DNA of 22,770 nt from Oscillospiraceae bacterium (GTDB taxonomy: Bacteria > Bacillota_A > Clostridia > Oscillospirales > Oscillospiraceae), in the NCBI GenBank assembly GCA_017550765.1, contig JAFZOC010000089.1, positions 1 through 22,770 of the forward strand, in the 5' to 3' direction. The position numbers and the translations under genes were made by a program. Shown here piece after piece: positions 5,658 through 12,308 of this stretch (positions are counted from its first letter, which is position 1; each line of letters begins with the position of its first letter). Under the pieces are notes generated by a model. That model worked only from the letters and a program-made list of their open reading frames with translations. It did not search any database and had not been told where the DNA came from.

Positions 5658-7581
5658 TTCATTCACCTCTCTGTTGAGTGTAAGATTTCTGATACATAAT
5701 GGCACTATAACATATCAACTTGTGAAAAACAATCGTACGGTAGAAAAAAGCCTATATCTGATTTTAGCCCCGCAGGCGTACCCGAACCTGTGGAACGTGG
5801 CCGCCGAAGAGAGCGAAAAGAGGAACCCAACGCAGATCGCGTCCACGCAGGGCACCTACCGGAAGATCTACACGATCCTGAAGAACCAGGGCTTTACCGG
5901 AACGATCCTGGACGCCAGCAGCGGACTGGGCCTGGGCACCAAAGTCGGGCGGGAGGAATTCGGCTTCGACGTGGAAGACATCGAGCCCTACCCCGGCGAC
6001 GGTTACAAGCCCATGTACACGGACTACTCGAAGCTGCACAAACAGTACGACGCGATCATCAGCAGCGCCGTGCTGAACGTGCTCCCCCAGGACCAGCGGG
6101 ACGCGCTGGTGGTCAAGATGGGCGAACTGCTGAGACCGGGCGGGAAGATGTATATCACCACCCGCGGGTCCGACGTGGAGAGCCTCGCCAAGACCGGGAA
6201 GAACATCCACCTGGGCGAGATGGAGTGGATCGAGACCGTCAAGGGCAGCTACCAGAAGAGCTTCACGCAGAGCGAGCTGAAGGCCTACCTGGAGGACGCG
6301 CTCGGCCCCGGGTTCACCGTGGAGCTGTCCAGTGCCAAGAACGGCGGCAAGTTCAACAACAACACCAGCATCGTGGTCACGAAAAAAGCCGCCCCGGCGG
6401 GCGGCGTGGTGCAGTTCTCTGTCAGAGAAACAACTGATGGGAGGAAAGTCGCTGTTGTCGATGATGACATTCTCGCTGGGATCGACACGTCCGCTTGGGA
6501 TAAAAACAAAAAAGAAATAGCCAAAAAAGCTGCCGCTAATGCCATGAAAGCGTTTATTTCTGGCGTTACAAAAAACGGCGTCACTCGAAAAGTAAACAAA
6601 ACTTCCCGCGATTATTATACGAGAGGCAATAATACAGAGAAGTATTATAACCGCAATAAAGATGTTTTCGCTGACAAGTTGCGTGCTGCAAGTGTTATTG
6701 GCGATATTATTACAGTTGCTGACACATGGGTTCTTGATGGCGGCTTGTGGCATCAGAGAAGCGACAGTTTTGTGGACTTTGAAAAGGCAGCTGTTCTTTT
6801 CCAAGCAGGAGAAAACCAGTATGAGGGGACAGCGGTTTGCGGCGTGACGGCACAAGGGGAAAGAGTTTTTTATGACGTAGATGATATTGTGCCAACAACA
6901 TTTACAATAAAAAATGTAGGATCCCCAACCAACGTTACTACGCAAGAAGCGCCTGACGCCATTCATGGGAATCCTACTGGACCTAATATATCAGATGAAC
7001 CCGGAAAAAGCAATACCCCTGCGCAACTTTCTATGCGGGACTCTGCCGCTAGAGACGTGGATCTGCTGAAGCGCGCATACATCAAGATGCTGCGGGACAA
7101 GCAGTGGGTGATCGACCAGTACGGCAAGCAGGCCGAGGCGGACCTGGGGACCTACCAGAGACAGGCCGAAGACTACCGGGCCAAGGAGAAGGAGGTCTAC
7201 GACGGGCTGCAGGAGCTGGACCGGCTGGTGCGGGAAGGCGGCGACCCCGAGGCCGTCAAAGCACAGCGGGAGAAGGTGACGGCGGCGGAGGGGCGCATGA
7301 CCACGGCGCTGAAGCGGCTCTCCAAACTGGAGGAGCGCCTGGCGCTGCAGGGGAGACCCTCTCGCTCTTCGCAGACAGTAATTCTCGATGTGCTGGTGGA
7401 TCACGAGCGGGAAAAAGCCGAAAATGCCACACAAAAAACTGAATATGAAAAGTGGTCAAGGGGGGACGGACGATTCCGTCCCTCCTTTTGTTGTCCCAAT
7501 ATTCCGGAGGCCGTAAAAAGGATTGAAAAAGGATCGAGGGGAAGGCTAAAAGGATCGACATCGGCACATCGAAAGCTATAG
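5542..7581 (+). CDS. mosaic fragment of a phage/ICE polyvalent protein with a methyltransferase domain
   Basis: The open frame is 679 codons, but only the part from about codon 75 (5764) looks native. The first part overlaps the opposite gene and has no ribosome site, so this is probably a truncated gene fused into a new frame. Residues about 80-290 form a class I SAM methyltransferase domain: ILDASSGLGLGTKVG (motif I), DVEDIEP, DAIISSAVLNVL and LLRPGGKMYITTRG. Residues about 293-496 are an AT-rich module opening with QFSVRE and closing with QLSMRDS, of the kind seen as LPD-type domains in very large phage polyproteins. Residues about 497-610 are a Lys/Glu-rich coiled coil. The tail from about 613 runs through a terminator-like hairpin and is probably not native. 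GC falls sharply in the middle module and rises again after it. Activity is doubtful. Confidence 0.5.
   Translation: MKYSTTQNPFVLHTENTRGLCFLKNKTIRARTTITPITISFTSLLSVRFLIHNGTITYQLVKNNRTVEKSLYLILAPQAYPNLWNVAAEESEKRNPTQIASTQGTYRKIYTILKNQGFTGTILDASSGLGLGTKVGREEFGFDVEDIEPYPGDGYKPMYTDYSKLHKQYDAIISSAVLNVLPQDQRDALVVKMGELLRPGGKMYITTRGSDVESLAKTGKNIHLGEMEWIETVKGSYQKSFTQSELKAYLEDALGPGFTVELSSAKNGGKFNNNTSIVVTKKAAPAGGVVQFSVRETTDGRKVAVVDDDILAGIDTSAWDKNKKEIAKKAAANAMKAFISGVTKNGVTRKVNKTSRDYYTRGNNTEKYYNRNKDVFADKLRAASVIGDIITVADTWVLDGGLWHQRSDSFVDFEKAAVLFQAGENQYEGTAVCGVTAQGERVFYDVDDIVPTTFTIKNVGSPTNVTTQEAPDAIHGNPTGPNISDEPGKSNTPAQLSMRDSAARDVDLLKRAYIKMLRDKQWVIDQYGKQAEADLGTYQRQAEDYRAKEKEVYDGLQELDRLVREGGDPEAVKAQREKVTAAEGRMTTALKRLSKLEERLALQGRPSRSSQTVILDVLVDHEREKAENATQKTEYEKWSRGDGRFRPSFCCPNIPEAVKRIEKGSRGRLKGSTSAHRKL
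5704..5732 (-). promoter_or_regulatory. promoter for the minus-strand cargo gene
   Basis: Read on the minus strand: TTGTTT (5732-5727), 17-nt spacer, TATAGT (5709-5704) preceded by TGT, i.e. an extended -10. It would start about 40 bases upstream of the ATG at 5657. Confidence 0.55.
7458..7490 (+). terminator. terminator inside the open tail of the polyvalent fragment
   Basis: AAGGGGGGACGGA (7458-7470) pairs with TCCGTCCCTCCTT (7475-7487) around CGAT, with one G-U pair, and is followed by TTG. This suggests that the natural coding end lies upstream of it. Confidence 0.65.
7516..7558 (+). repeat. phased AAAAGGATYGA repeats near the right end
   Basis: AAAAGGATTGA (7516-7526), AAAAGGATCGA (7527-7537) and AAAAGGATCGA (7548-7558) are spaced 11 and 21 bases start to start, so they share one helix face. 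They lie about 125 bases inside the right attachment repeat, a position that fits protein-binding sites for excision or integration. Confidence 0.65.
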
Positions 7582-7660
7582 CAAGCAAAGAAACAGAAAA
7601 CAAGCAAACCGCTGATAACACAGGATTTTTTATATAATTCCTTGCCAAGCTATAACAAGC
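7573..7660 (+). repeat. direct repeat AAGCTATARCAAGC
   Basis: Two 14-nt copies (7573-7586 and 7647-7660) differ at one base and lie 74 bases apart between the phased repeats and attR. They are possible accessory protein sites. The surrounding 7582-7680 stretch is AT-rich and non-coding. Confidence 0.5.
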
Positions 7661-7680
7661 TATTTTGAGACATAATATAA

Positions 7681-7725
7681 TTGGTAAGGATGAGGTCGGC
7701 AGTTCGGATCTGCCCAGCAGCTCCA
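7681..7725 (+). other. attR: displaced 3' end of tRNA-Thr
   Basis: This matches tRNA-Thr from the anticodon loop to CCA (44 of 45 bases) but lacks the 5' half, so it is not a functional tRNA. Together with 3607-3651 it bounds an element of about 4.07 kb. The base G7707 is shared with the short copies at 3751 and 10514, not with the intact tRNA. Confidence 0.85.
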
Positions 7726-7764
7726 GAAAAACACCGCAGGCCCGTTGGGCTTGCGGTGTTTTTC
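7726..7764 (+). terminator. second copy of the tRNA-Thr terminator
   Basis: It matches 3652-3690 except for the loop, where AAC is replaced by its reverse complement GTT (7744-7746). Confidence 0.85.
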
Positions 7765-7775
7765 TCGTGTTTCCA

Positions 7776-7827
7776 GGTATTCGAACTGCCGTCCTCTCGA
7801 CCAGCTGATGGTGAGGCAGATCCGAAT
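7776..7827 (+). repeat. tRNA-derived att module, copy B (partial)
   Basis: This repeats the first half of the 69-nt module (inverted T-arm GGTATTCGAACTGCC, then CTCGACCAG and TGATGGTGAGGCAG). It then diverges into GATCCGAATG, an inverted fragment of the T-arm. No integrase follows this copy. Confidence 0.65.
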
Positions 7828-7835
7828 GTGTAGTC

Positions 7836-7877
7836 GCACAGGCCGGTGGCCTGTGCAACGACCAGTGCGGACACTGG
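7836..7877 (+). repeat. two tandem hairpins at the right junction
   Basis: GCACAGGCC/GGCCTGTGC (7836-7844 with 7848-7856) and CCAGTG/CACTGG (7862-7867 with 7872-7877) are followed by GCTGGGACCTTTTT. The T-run suggests the second one can end plus-strand transcripts. Confidence 0.55.
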
Positions 7878-7926
7878 CTGGGACCTTTTTCCTTCCCGAA
7901 AACAGGGGCGATCTGGCAAACGGAAG

Positions 7927-7953
7927 GGTCCTCTCCACGAAGCGGAGAGGACC
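7927..7953 (-). terminator. terminator of the Ig-domain lipoprotein gene
   Basis: GGTCCTCTCC (7927-7936) pairs with GGAGAGGACC (7944-7953) 36 bases past the stop codon on the minus strand. The tail on that strand is CTTCCG, so it is a weak intrinsic terminator or an RNA end. Confidence 0.5.
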
Positions 7954-7988
7954 TTTGACCTGTGATGACGGGATCGCAGCAAGGAGAA

Positions 7989-9995
7989 CTACCTTGTGAA
8001 GGTACAGACCTCCTGCTCGCTCAGCGGGATGCTATAGTAGGTACCGTCTCCGAGCGTGACCCCGGTGATCGTGATCACGATCTTCTGCGCCCAGGCTACA
8101 CCGCTCAGGGTCCTCTTTATGGTGCTGGTAGCACCTGCTCCAATGTATACATCATTCCCGAGACTGTAGGAACCGGAGCTACTTAGCATAGAACCATCAT
8201 AGGAGTAGAGCGCGATCGTGAAGTTGAAATTCTTGATGGCTGTCCTGCTACAGTGATTCCTGACCGTGATGCCCAAAAGGTTGGCATTGTATACGCCAAA
8301 ACCGAGGCTGTCGATCGTGATCGGGAGGGCGGGCTCTACAACGATATCAAAACGGCAGGATCTTCCGCTCCCATCCTTCGCAGTAGCTGTAACGGAGGTG
8401 GCACCTGCCTTCATGGCCGTGATCTTGCCGCTGTCGTCGACTGTCACGATGCGCGTGTCGTTCGACTTCCATGTGACGCTCTTATTCGTCGCGTCTTCCG
8501 GGCCTACGGTCACATGCAAAGTCGCGGTCTGGCCAGCAAAAAGGAGCGTGGTCCCTCTCTCTTTGGCGGTCACGGAAGTGACGGCTTGGATCACTTGGAA
8601 GTCATGCTTCTCAGAGATCTCCGTTCCGTCTGTGGTCGTGAAGGTGATGGTGGCGCGTCCGACAGCAACGGCACGGATGTTGCCATTCGCGTCGACCGTC
8701 ATGACGCTCTCGTTGGAAGATGTCCACTGCAAGGCGGGCTTGAGAGCATCTTTTGGCTCGATCGTCACAGCGAGCCTTCTGGTACTGCCCTTGGCTATGG
8801 TGTCTTCGCCCCAATCGACACGGACGCTCTCGACGGCATTGCCGACCGTGACATTGCAGACAGCCTTGACTTTCCCCGCTGTTTTCGGGTCTGTCGAGGT
8901 GGCGGTTATGACCGCTCTACCCGGCGCGACCGCGGTGAGCGACCCGTCTTCGGCGACGGTCACGACGTCCTCGTTCGAGGAGCTCCACTCGACATCCGGG
9001 AAGGAGTTGCCTTCCGGCTCAAGGGTGTAGGAGAGTTTGGCCTGACCGAGCTCGGCAGGGCCTGCCGAGAAGAGCGTGAGCGCCGTGCTGTCCAGCGTGA
9101 TCTTCTGCACGCCGATGACGACATCCAGTTCGCATTTGCCTACCACTTCGCTCCCGTCGTTCGCAGTGCAGAGGATCGTAGCGGTCCCTGCACTGACGGG
9201 CTGGACATTGCCTTTGCTGTCGACCGTTGCGACTGTTTCGTCGGACGAGGACCAGGTGAAGCTGGCATCCTCGGCGTCGCTGGGCTCGACGACCGCGGTC
9301 AGCGCCAGTCTCTCGTTCATGTAAAGGACCTTTTCTGACTCATTCAGCGTGATGGTGCTGACGCCCTGTTTGACCGTTACCTCACAGACCGCGGGCGTCT
9401 GGCACGCTTCATCAAGGGACGTGACGTAGATGGTAGCGCTTCCGGGCGCGACGGCGTGGAGCGAACCGTTCTCATCCACCGTAACGACGGCGATATCTGA
9501 GCTCTCATAGCGCAGACCGGTCTCCAGCGCAGTCTCAGGCAGAACGGATGCCCCCACGGAGGCGTCGGCCTTGTCCGAGCCGGTCAAAAGGACGAGTTCC
9601 TCGTTCTGCAGCGTCACTTTTTCAACATGATCGGCGACGGCGATCGTCGTCTCCACGAACACATCGGGGTGATCCTTCAGCGCGACTGAGATCGTGACAG
9701 TGCCGGACGATAGGGGAGCGAGACGCCCGGCCCCGTCGACCGTGGCAACGGACTCGTCAGAGGAGGACCAGATGACCTCGCCCTCGTAGTCTGTGCCCAG
9801 AACGAGCTCTTCTCCGACATAGACTGTGTCGGCGTGGGGCTCGATCTTGATCGTCGGGATGGGGGTGGCCTCGGCGGCGACGGGTGTGTCCTCCTTGGCT
9901 CCTGTGTCATCTGGTGTGGATGCCACTTCGGATCCGCAGGCTGTCAGGGCCAGGAGGAAGACCAGCAAGAGGAACACCGGCAGTAGTTTTTTCAT
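7989..9995 (-). CDS. surface lipoprotein with six Ig-like (BIG_2) domains and a C-terminal DUF5780-like domain
   Basis: The 668-residue precursor has a Lys-Lys signal peptide and lipobox LALTAC (Cys20), so it is lipid-anchored outside the cell. Residues about 48-570 hold six bacterial Ig-like repeats, each with the WSSSDESVATVD...G.V.AV..GTATI pattern, separated by V..I/VTL strands. Residues about 575-668 form a separate beta domain (ITVRNHCSRTAIKNFNF, then a SYSLGNDVYIGAG-type middle) resembling DUF5780. Such proteins act in surface display or adhesion; no enzyme motif is seen. The start follows AAAGGAG. The gene lies between two tRNA-derived att modules, so it is probably island cargo, although its GC matches the backbone. 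Confidence 0.9.
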   Translation of the reverse strand: MKKLLPVFLLLVFLLALTACGSEVASTPDDTGAKEDTPVAAEATPIPTIKIEPHADTVYVGEELVLGTDYEGEVIWSSSDESVATVDGAGRLAPLSSGTVTISVALKDHPDVFVETTIAVADHVEKVTLQNEELVLLTGSDKADASVGASVLPETALETGLRYESSDIAVVTVDENGSLHAVAPGSATIYVTSLDEACQTPAVCEVTVKQGVSTITLNESEKVLYMNERLALTAVVEPSDAEDASFTWSSSDETVATVDSKGNVQPVSAGTATILCTANDGSEVVGKCELDVVIGVQKITLDSTALTLFSAGPAELGQAKLSYTLEPEGNSFPDVEWSSSNEDVVTVAEDGSLTAVAPGRAVITATSTDPKTAGKVKAVCNVTVGNAVESVRVDWGEDTIAKGSTRRLAVTIEPKDALKPALQWTSSNESVMTVDANGNIRAVAVGRATITFTTTDGTEISEKHDFQVIQAVTSVTAKERGTTLLFAGQTATLHVTVGPEDATNKSVTWKSNDTRIVTVDDSGKITAMKAGATSVTATAKDGSGRSCRFDIVVEPALPITIDSLGFGVYNANLLGITVRNHCSRTAIKNFNFTIALYSYDGSMLSSSGSYSLGNDVYIGAGATSTIKRTLSGVAWAQKIVITITGVTLGDGTYYSIPLSEQEVCTFTR

Positions 9996-10049
9996 GATTT
10001 CTCTCCTTTCTCTCTCTATGCGTTTCAGAGTGAGCGATGAGCTGTCTTG

Positions 10050-10081
10050 CCTGACCGGCCGTTTTTGCCCGGCCGGTCAGG
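10050..10081 (-). promoter_or_regulatory. leader hairpin upstream of the Ig lipoprotein
   Basis: CCTGACCGGCC (10050-10060) and GGCCGGTCAGG (10071-10081) form a perfect 11-bp stem within the first bases of the predicted minus-strand transcript. It may stabilise the mRNA or act as an attenuator; no T-run follows on the minus strand. Confidence 0.55.
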
Positions 10082-10092
10082 CTACCGAAAAT

Positions 10093-10121
10093 ATTATACA
10101 GCACTACAAAAAAGAAGGCAA
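10093..10121 (-). promoter_or_regulatory. promoter of the Ig lipoprotein gene
   Basis: On the minus strand: TTGCCT (10121-10116), 17-nt spacer, TATAAT (10098-10093). The start site would fall near 10086, just before the leader hairpin and about 90 bases upstream of the ATG. Confidence 0.7.
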
Positions 10122-10220
10122 GAGACAGATCGCATCTCTTGTTGTATTTTAGCAGCATGTCGTCCGGCGCGCGCTCTCTTGGCCCTTGCCTCCGCCAGCC
10201 GGACCGGTTTGAACGAAAGA

Positions 10221-10254
10221 CGGGAGGCCCGAAGCGATCGCTTCGGGCCTCCCG
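10221..10254. repeat. 34-nt perfect palindrome
   Basis: CGGGAGGCCCGAAGCGA (10221-10237) is followed directly by its exact reverse complement with no spacer. The centre is GCGATCGC. The surrounding gap 10122-10464 has no convincing gene. A bidirectional transcript end or a recombination/replication structure are possible. Confidence 0.7.
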
Positions 10255-10464
10255 GGGCGTTTGACGCGGGGGAGGCTCTCGCGGCGGGCTCTTTCCGCGT
10301 TTGTCAGGCTCCGTTCCCCATCGCCGGGGAGCCAGGAGCTCGCGGCACTGGCGGATGTTCGCGTCCACGCGGGCGGTCTGCCCGCTGTCCGAGAGCCGCG
10401 CCCGGAAGCGCAGCCCGTCACCCAAACTATTATCGCGGGGGTGGCTCTCTTGTTTGGGACCGTC

Positions 10465-10533
10465 GGTATTCGAACTGCCGACCTCTCGGCCGGCCGATGA
10501 TGAGGCCGGGACCGGATCTGCCCAGCAGCTCCA
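10465..10533 (+). repeat. tRNA-derived att module, copy C
   Basis: This has the same 69-nt layout as 3702-3770: inverted T-arm, a short palindromic middle (CTCGGCCGGCCGA) and the tRNA 3' end copy GGATCTGCCCAGCAGCTCCA (10514-10533). It marks the left end of a second, decayed element. Confidence 0.75.
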
Positions 10534-10567
10534 AAAGCCCTGAGATCTGCGGATCTCAGGGCTTTTT
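10533..10567 (+). terminator. leader hairpin 1 of the decayed element
   Basis: A perfect 15-bp stem, AAAAGCCCTGAGATC with GATCTCAGGGCTTTT, around TGCG, followed by TC. It is homologous to 3770-3804 with a compensating base-pair change. Confidence 0.75.
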
Positions 10568-10589
10568 CTTATCTATGCGGTGATGGAAC

Positions 10590-10636
10590 GGAGCGCATCC
10601 CCGATCGCTCAAGATCTGATGGAAGGGATGCGCTCC
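10590..10636 (+). promoter_or_regulatory. leader hairpin 2 of the decayed element
   Basis: GGAGCGCATCCC (10590-10601) pairs with GGGATGCGCTCC (10625-10636). It is homologous to the hairpin at 3826-3870; the end pair is G-C instead of A-T, while the loop has diverged. Confidence 0.65.
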
Positions 10637-10641
10637 GATCT

Positions 10642-10833
10642 GTGGCAAGGATAAAGATCTTCGTGGACGGGGATATCGCGAACACCATCCATCGGGTCCG
10701 GGATCTTCACACCACTTCACAGACGGCAAAAGCGTGTGTGCTGTTACCCTCCGCAACTACAAACTGTACCTCCACAGTGTCTCCAGGTACCTTGTCATTG
10801 AACAGTCGACCGATGATCTGACGAAAAGCGATT
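10642..10833 (+). pseudogene. decayed N-terminal fragment of the tyrosine integrase
   Basis: The DNA is closely related to the start of the integrase at 3877-4069: GTG GCA AGG in place of ATG GCA AAA, then FVDGDIANTIH, DLHTTSQ and, after a 1-base loss near 10729, VTLRNYKLYLHSVSRYL and DDLTKSD. The similarity stops abruptly near 10833, so the rest of the core-binding domain and the whole catalytic domain are gone. The sequence downstream is unrelated and AT-rich. It cannot make an active enzyme. Confidence 0.85.
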
Positions 10834-10860
10834 GTTATATGTCTGCAGATATGGTACAAT
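10832..10860 (+). promoter_or_regulatory. promoter of the acyltransferase gene
   Basis: TTGTTA (10832-10837), 17-nt spacer, TACAAT (10855-10860) preceded by TGG (extended -10). It begins exactly where similarity to the integrase ends. Confidence 0.65.
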
Positions 10861-10918
10861 CAGAACAAGTCAAAAAACTATATTGTCAAGTGTTATCATT
10901 CGCTTTACGGAGACAAAA

Positions 10919-12007
10919 ATGAACGAGGATAAAAGATCAACTAATATAGATCTGTTAGAAAGCATCGCTATCTATTTCGTGCTCCTGTATCACAGCACAC
11001 TGTATACTTACGATGTCGTCCAAAGTATGTCAGTCAAGAATTGCCTTCTATATTTCTCTCGCACGATCCTGTCTACCTGTGTCCCGCTGTTCTTTTTCGC
11101 AAACGGTTATCTGCTGTTCGGTCGCAACTTTGATCATGATAGACATATCAAAAAGATCATCAAACTGATCTCCTTGACCTTTGTTTGGGCGTTCATTTTG
11201 ATGCCACTGTATTTGATCATAGAAAAAGAGCCGCTGTCATTCAAAACGGTCCTTTTGAATATTCTCAGACTAAACAAAAAGTGGGGAATGAATCTCTTTT
11301 GGTTTATCGGTGCACTAGTGAGTATGTATTTATTTTTCCCCGCTTTGAGACTTCTGTTCGTATCAGATAAAAAGGCATTCATACTCTTTACCGTAGCCTG
11401 TGCTGTGTTGACTTTTGGCTTTGTTTTGGGAGATCAGGTGCTCGCTATCATCAGTTTTGTTGTGGATCACGGTCTGGGGGATCTGGATTATCCCATATTG
11501 AAGATGTTTGATCCCTTCCGCGGAACACATGGATACTCGTTCGTCTATTTTTGCTTTGGCGGTCTGGTCTACACATACGAAAGCAAGATACGAGCTATCC
11601 CCAGTATAAAAAGAAATATATTAGCCATCACAGGTATGGTCATTTCCTGCCTTCTTCTTTTCCTGGTCGGTATGTTCAACTCTATATGTTGGGACGGAAA
11701 AGTATGGGATGTCGTGTGGTATGGCTATGATACGGTATTTACGTTTTTGAATGTTTTCTTCATATATCTGTTGTGCTTGGATCATCAGCATGATACGCGT
11801 TTTATTCGGCTCATCTCGCAGAACACTTTAGGGATATATTTTACGCACGGTCTGATCATTCGGCTCACTCGGCCCTGGATAATGAGATCTCCTGACCTCT
11901 GCAGCCTCCCGTTCAACATCGTGTATGCCTTCATGATCCTGTGTGTTTGTCTTCTGCTGTGCCTTCTCCTAAAAAGGATACCGCTACTAAGAAAATTAGT
12001 AGAATAA
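10919..12007 (+). CDS. acyltransferase family 3 membrane protein
   Basis: This 362-residue polytopic membrane protein has about ten hydrophobic helices. The N-terminal NIDLLESIAIYFVLLYHSTLY region matches the acyltransferase-3 (OafA/WecH-like) pattern, including the conserved H of the first helix (LLYHS). Later features are FFFANGYLLFG, NLFWFIGALVSMYLFFPAL and LGIYFTHGLII. Such enzymes transfer O- or N-acetyl groups to surface polysaccharides or peptidoglycan. The start follows ACGGAGA. Its base composition is much more AT-rich than the flanking genes, and it lies right behind an integrase remnant, so transfer is likely. Substrate unknown; a glycan is the probable target. Confidence 0.88.
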   Translation: MNEDKRSTNIDLLESIAIYFVLLYHSTLYTYDVVQSMSVKNCLLYFSRTILSTCVPLFFFANGYLLFGRNFDHDRHIKKIIKLISLTFVWAFILMPLYLIIEKEPLSFKTVLLNILRLNKKWGMNLFWFIGALVSMYLFFPALRLLFVSDKKAFILFTVACAVLTFGFVLGDQVLAIISFVVDHGLGDLDYPILKMFDPFRGTHGYSFVYFCFGGLVYTYESKIRAIPSIKRNILAITGMVISCLLLFLVGMFNSICWDGKVWDVVWYGYDTVFTFLNVFFIYLLCLDHQHDTRFIRLISQNTLGIYFTHGLIIRLTRPWIMRSPDLCSLPFNIVYAFMILCVCLLLCLLLKRIPLLRKLVE

Positions 12008-12019
12008 CGCAGGGCGATG

Positions 12020-12125
12020 ATCGACCTGACTTGCGTCCCTCCAACAGCCCGATATCCTTATGCGCCGTCGTGCGGCTAATGCCGCACAGCCTCGCCGGTC
12101 CCGCGAGATCGAACGCGCCTTTCTT
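12020..12125 (-). pseudogene. possible helix-turn-helix fragment of a recombinase or regulator
   Basis: Read on the minus strand, a stop-bounded stretch gives AFDLAGPARLCGISRTTAHK and then DIGLLEG. LCGISRTTAHKDI looks like the recognition helix of resolvase-type or small HTH proteins. No start or flanking domain is visible, so it is at best a remnant at the right edge of the island. Confidence 0.25.
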
Positions 12126-12254
12126 TTACTGCGGATAATGCCGAAGGAAGTTAGCGGGAACATCGTCAAGCGTGGTCTGCGGCCTGTCGAGCCGCTTTGC
12201 AGTGCCCGAAAAACAGCGGGCTAGCGCGTTCTGCGTGATAGGCCCGAAGGGGGA

Positions 12255-12298
12255 CGACAAAAGCCACGCAAGGAGCTCTCCTTGCGTGGCTCTTGTCG
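12255..12298. terminator. bidirectional terminator between acyltransferase and nitroreductase
   Basis: AGCCACGCAAGGAG (12262-12275) pairs with CTCCTTGCGTGGCT (12278-12291); the stem extends to CGACAA/TTGTCG with one mismatch. It lies 11 bases past the nitroreductase stop and ends that minus-strand transcript. The stretch 12126-12254 before it holds no gene I can support. Confidence 0.8.
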
Positions 12299-12308
12299 GG
12301 TCGAGCCC

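Noticed and set aside
7681..7725. A second tRNA-Thr gene
   Set aside because: Only the 3' half is present; acceptor 5' strand and D arm are missing.
10047..10583. Plus-strand frame between the lipoprotein and att copy C
   Set aside because: It crosses a promoter, a leader hairpin and a perfect palindrome, and ends in tRNA-derived DNA; not a gene.
3652..12125. Insertion sequence or transposase
   Set aside because: No DDE or HUH transposase and no terminal inverted repeats were seen; mobility signals are all of the integrase/tRNA type.
12008..12254. A right-end att copy for the second element
   Set aside because: No match to the tRNA-Thr 3' end was found in this stretch.
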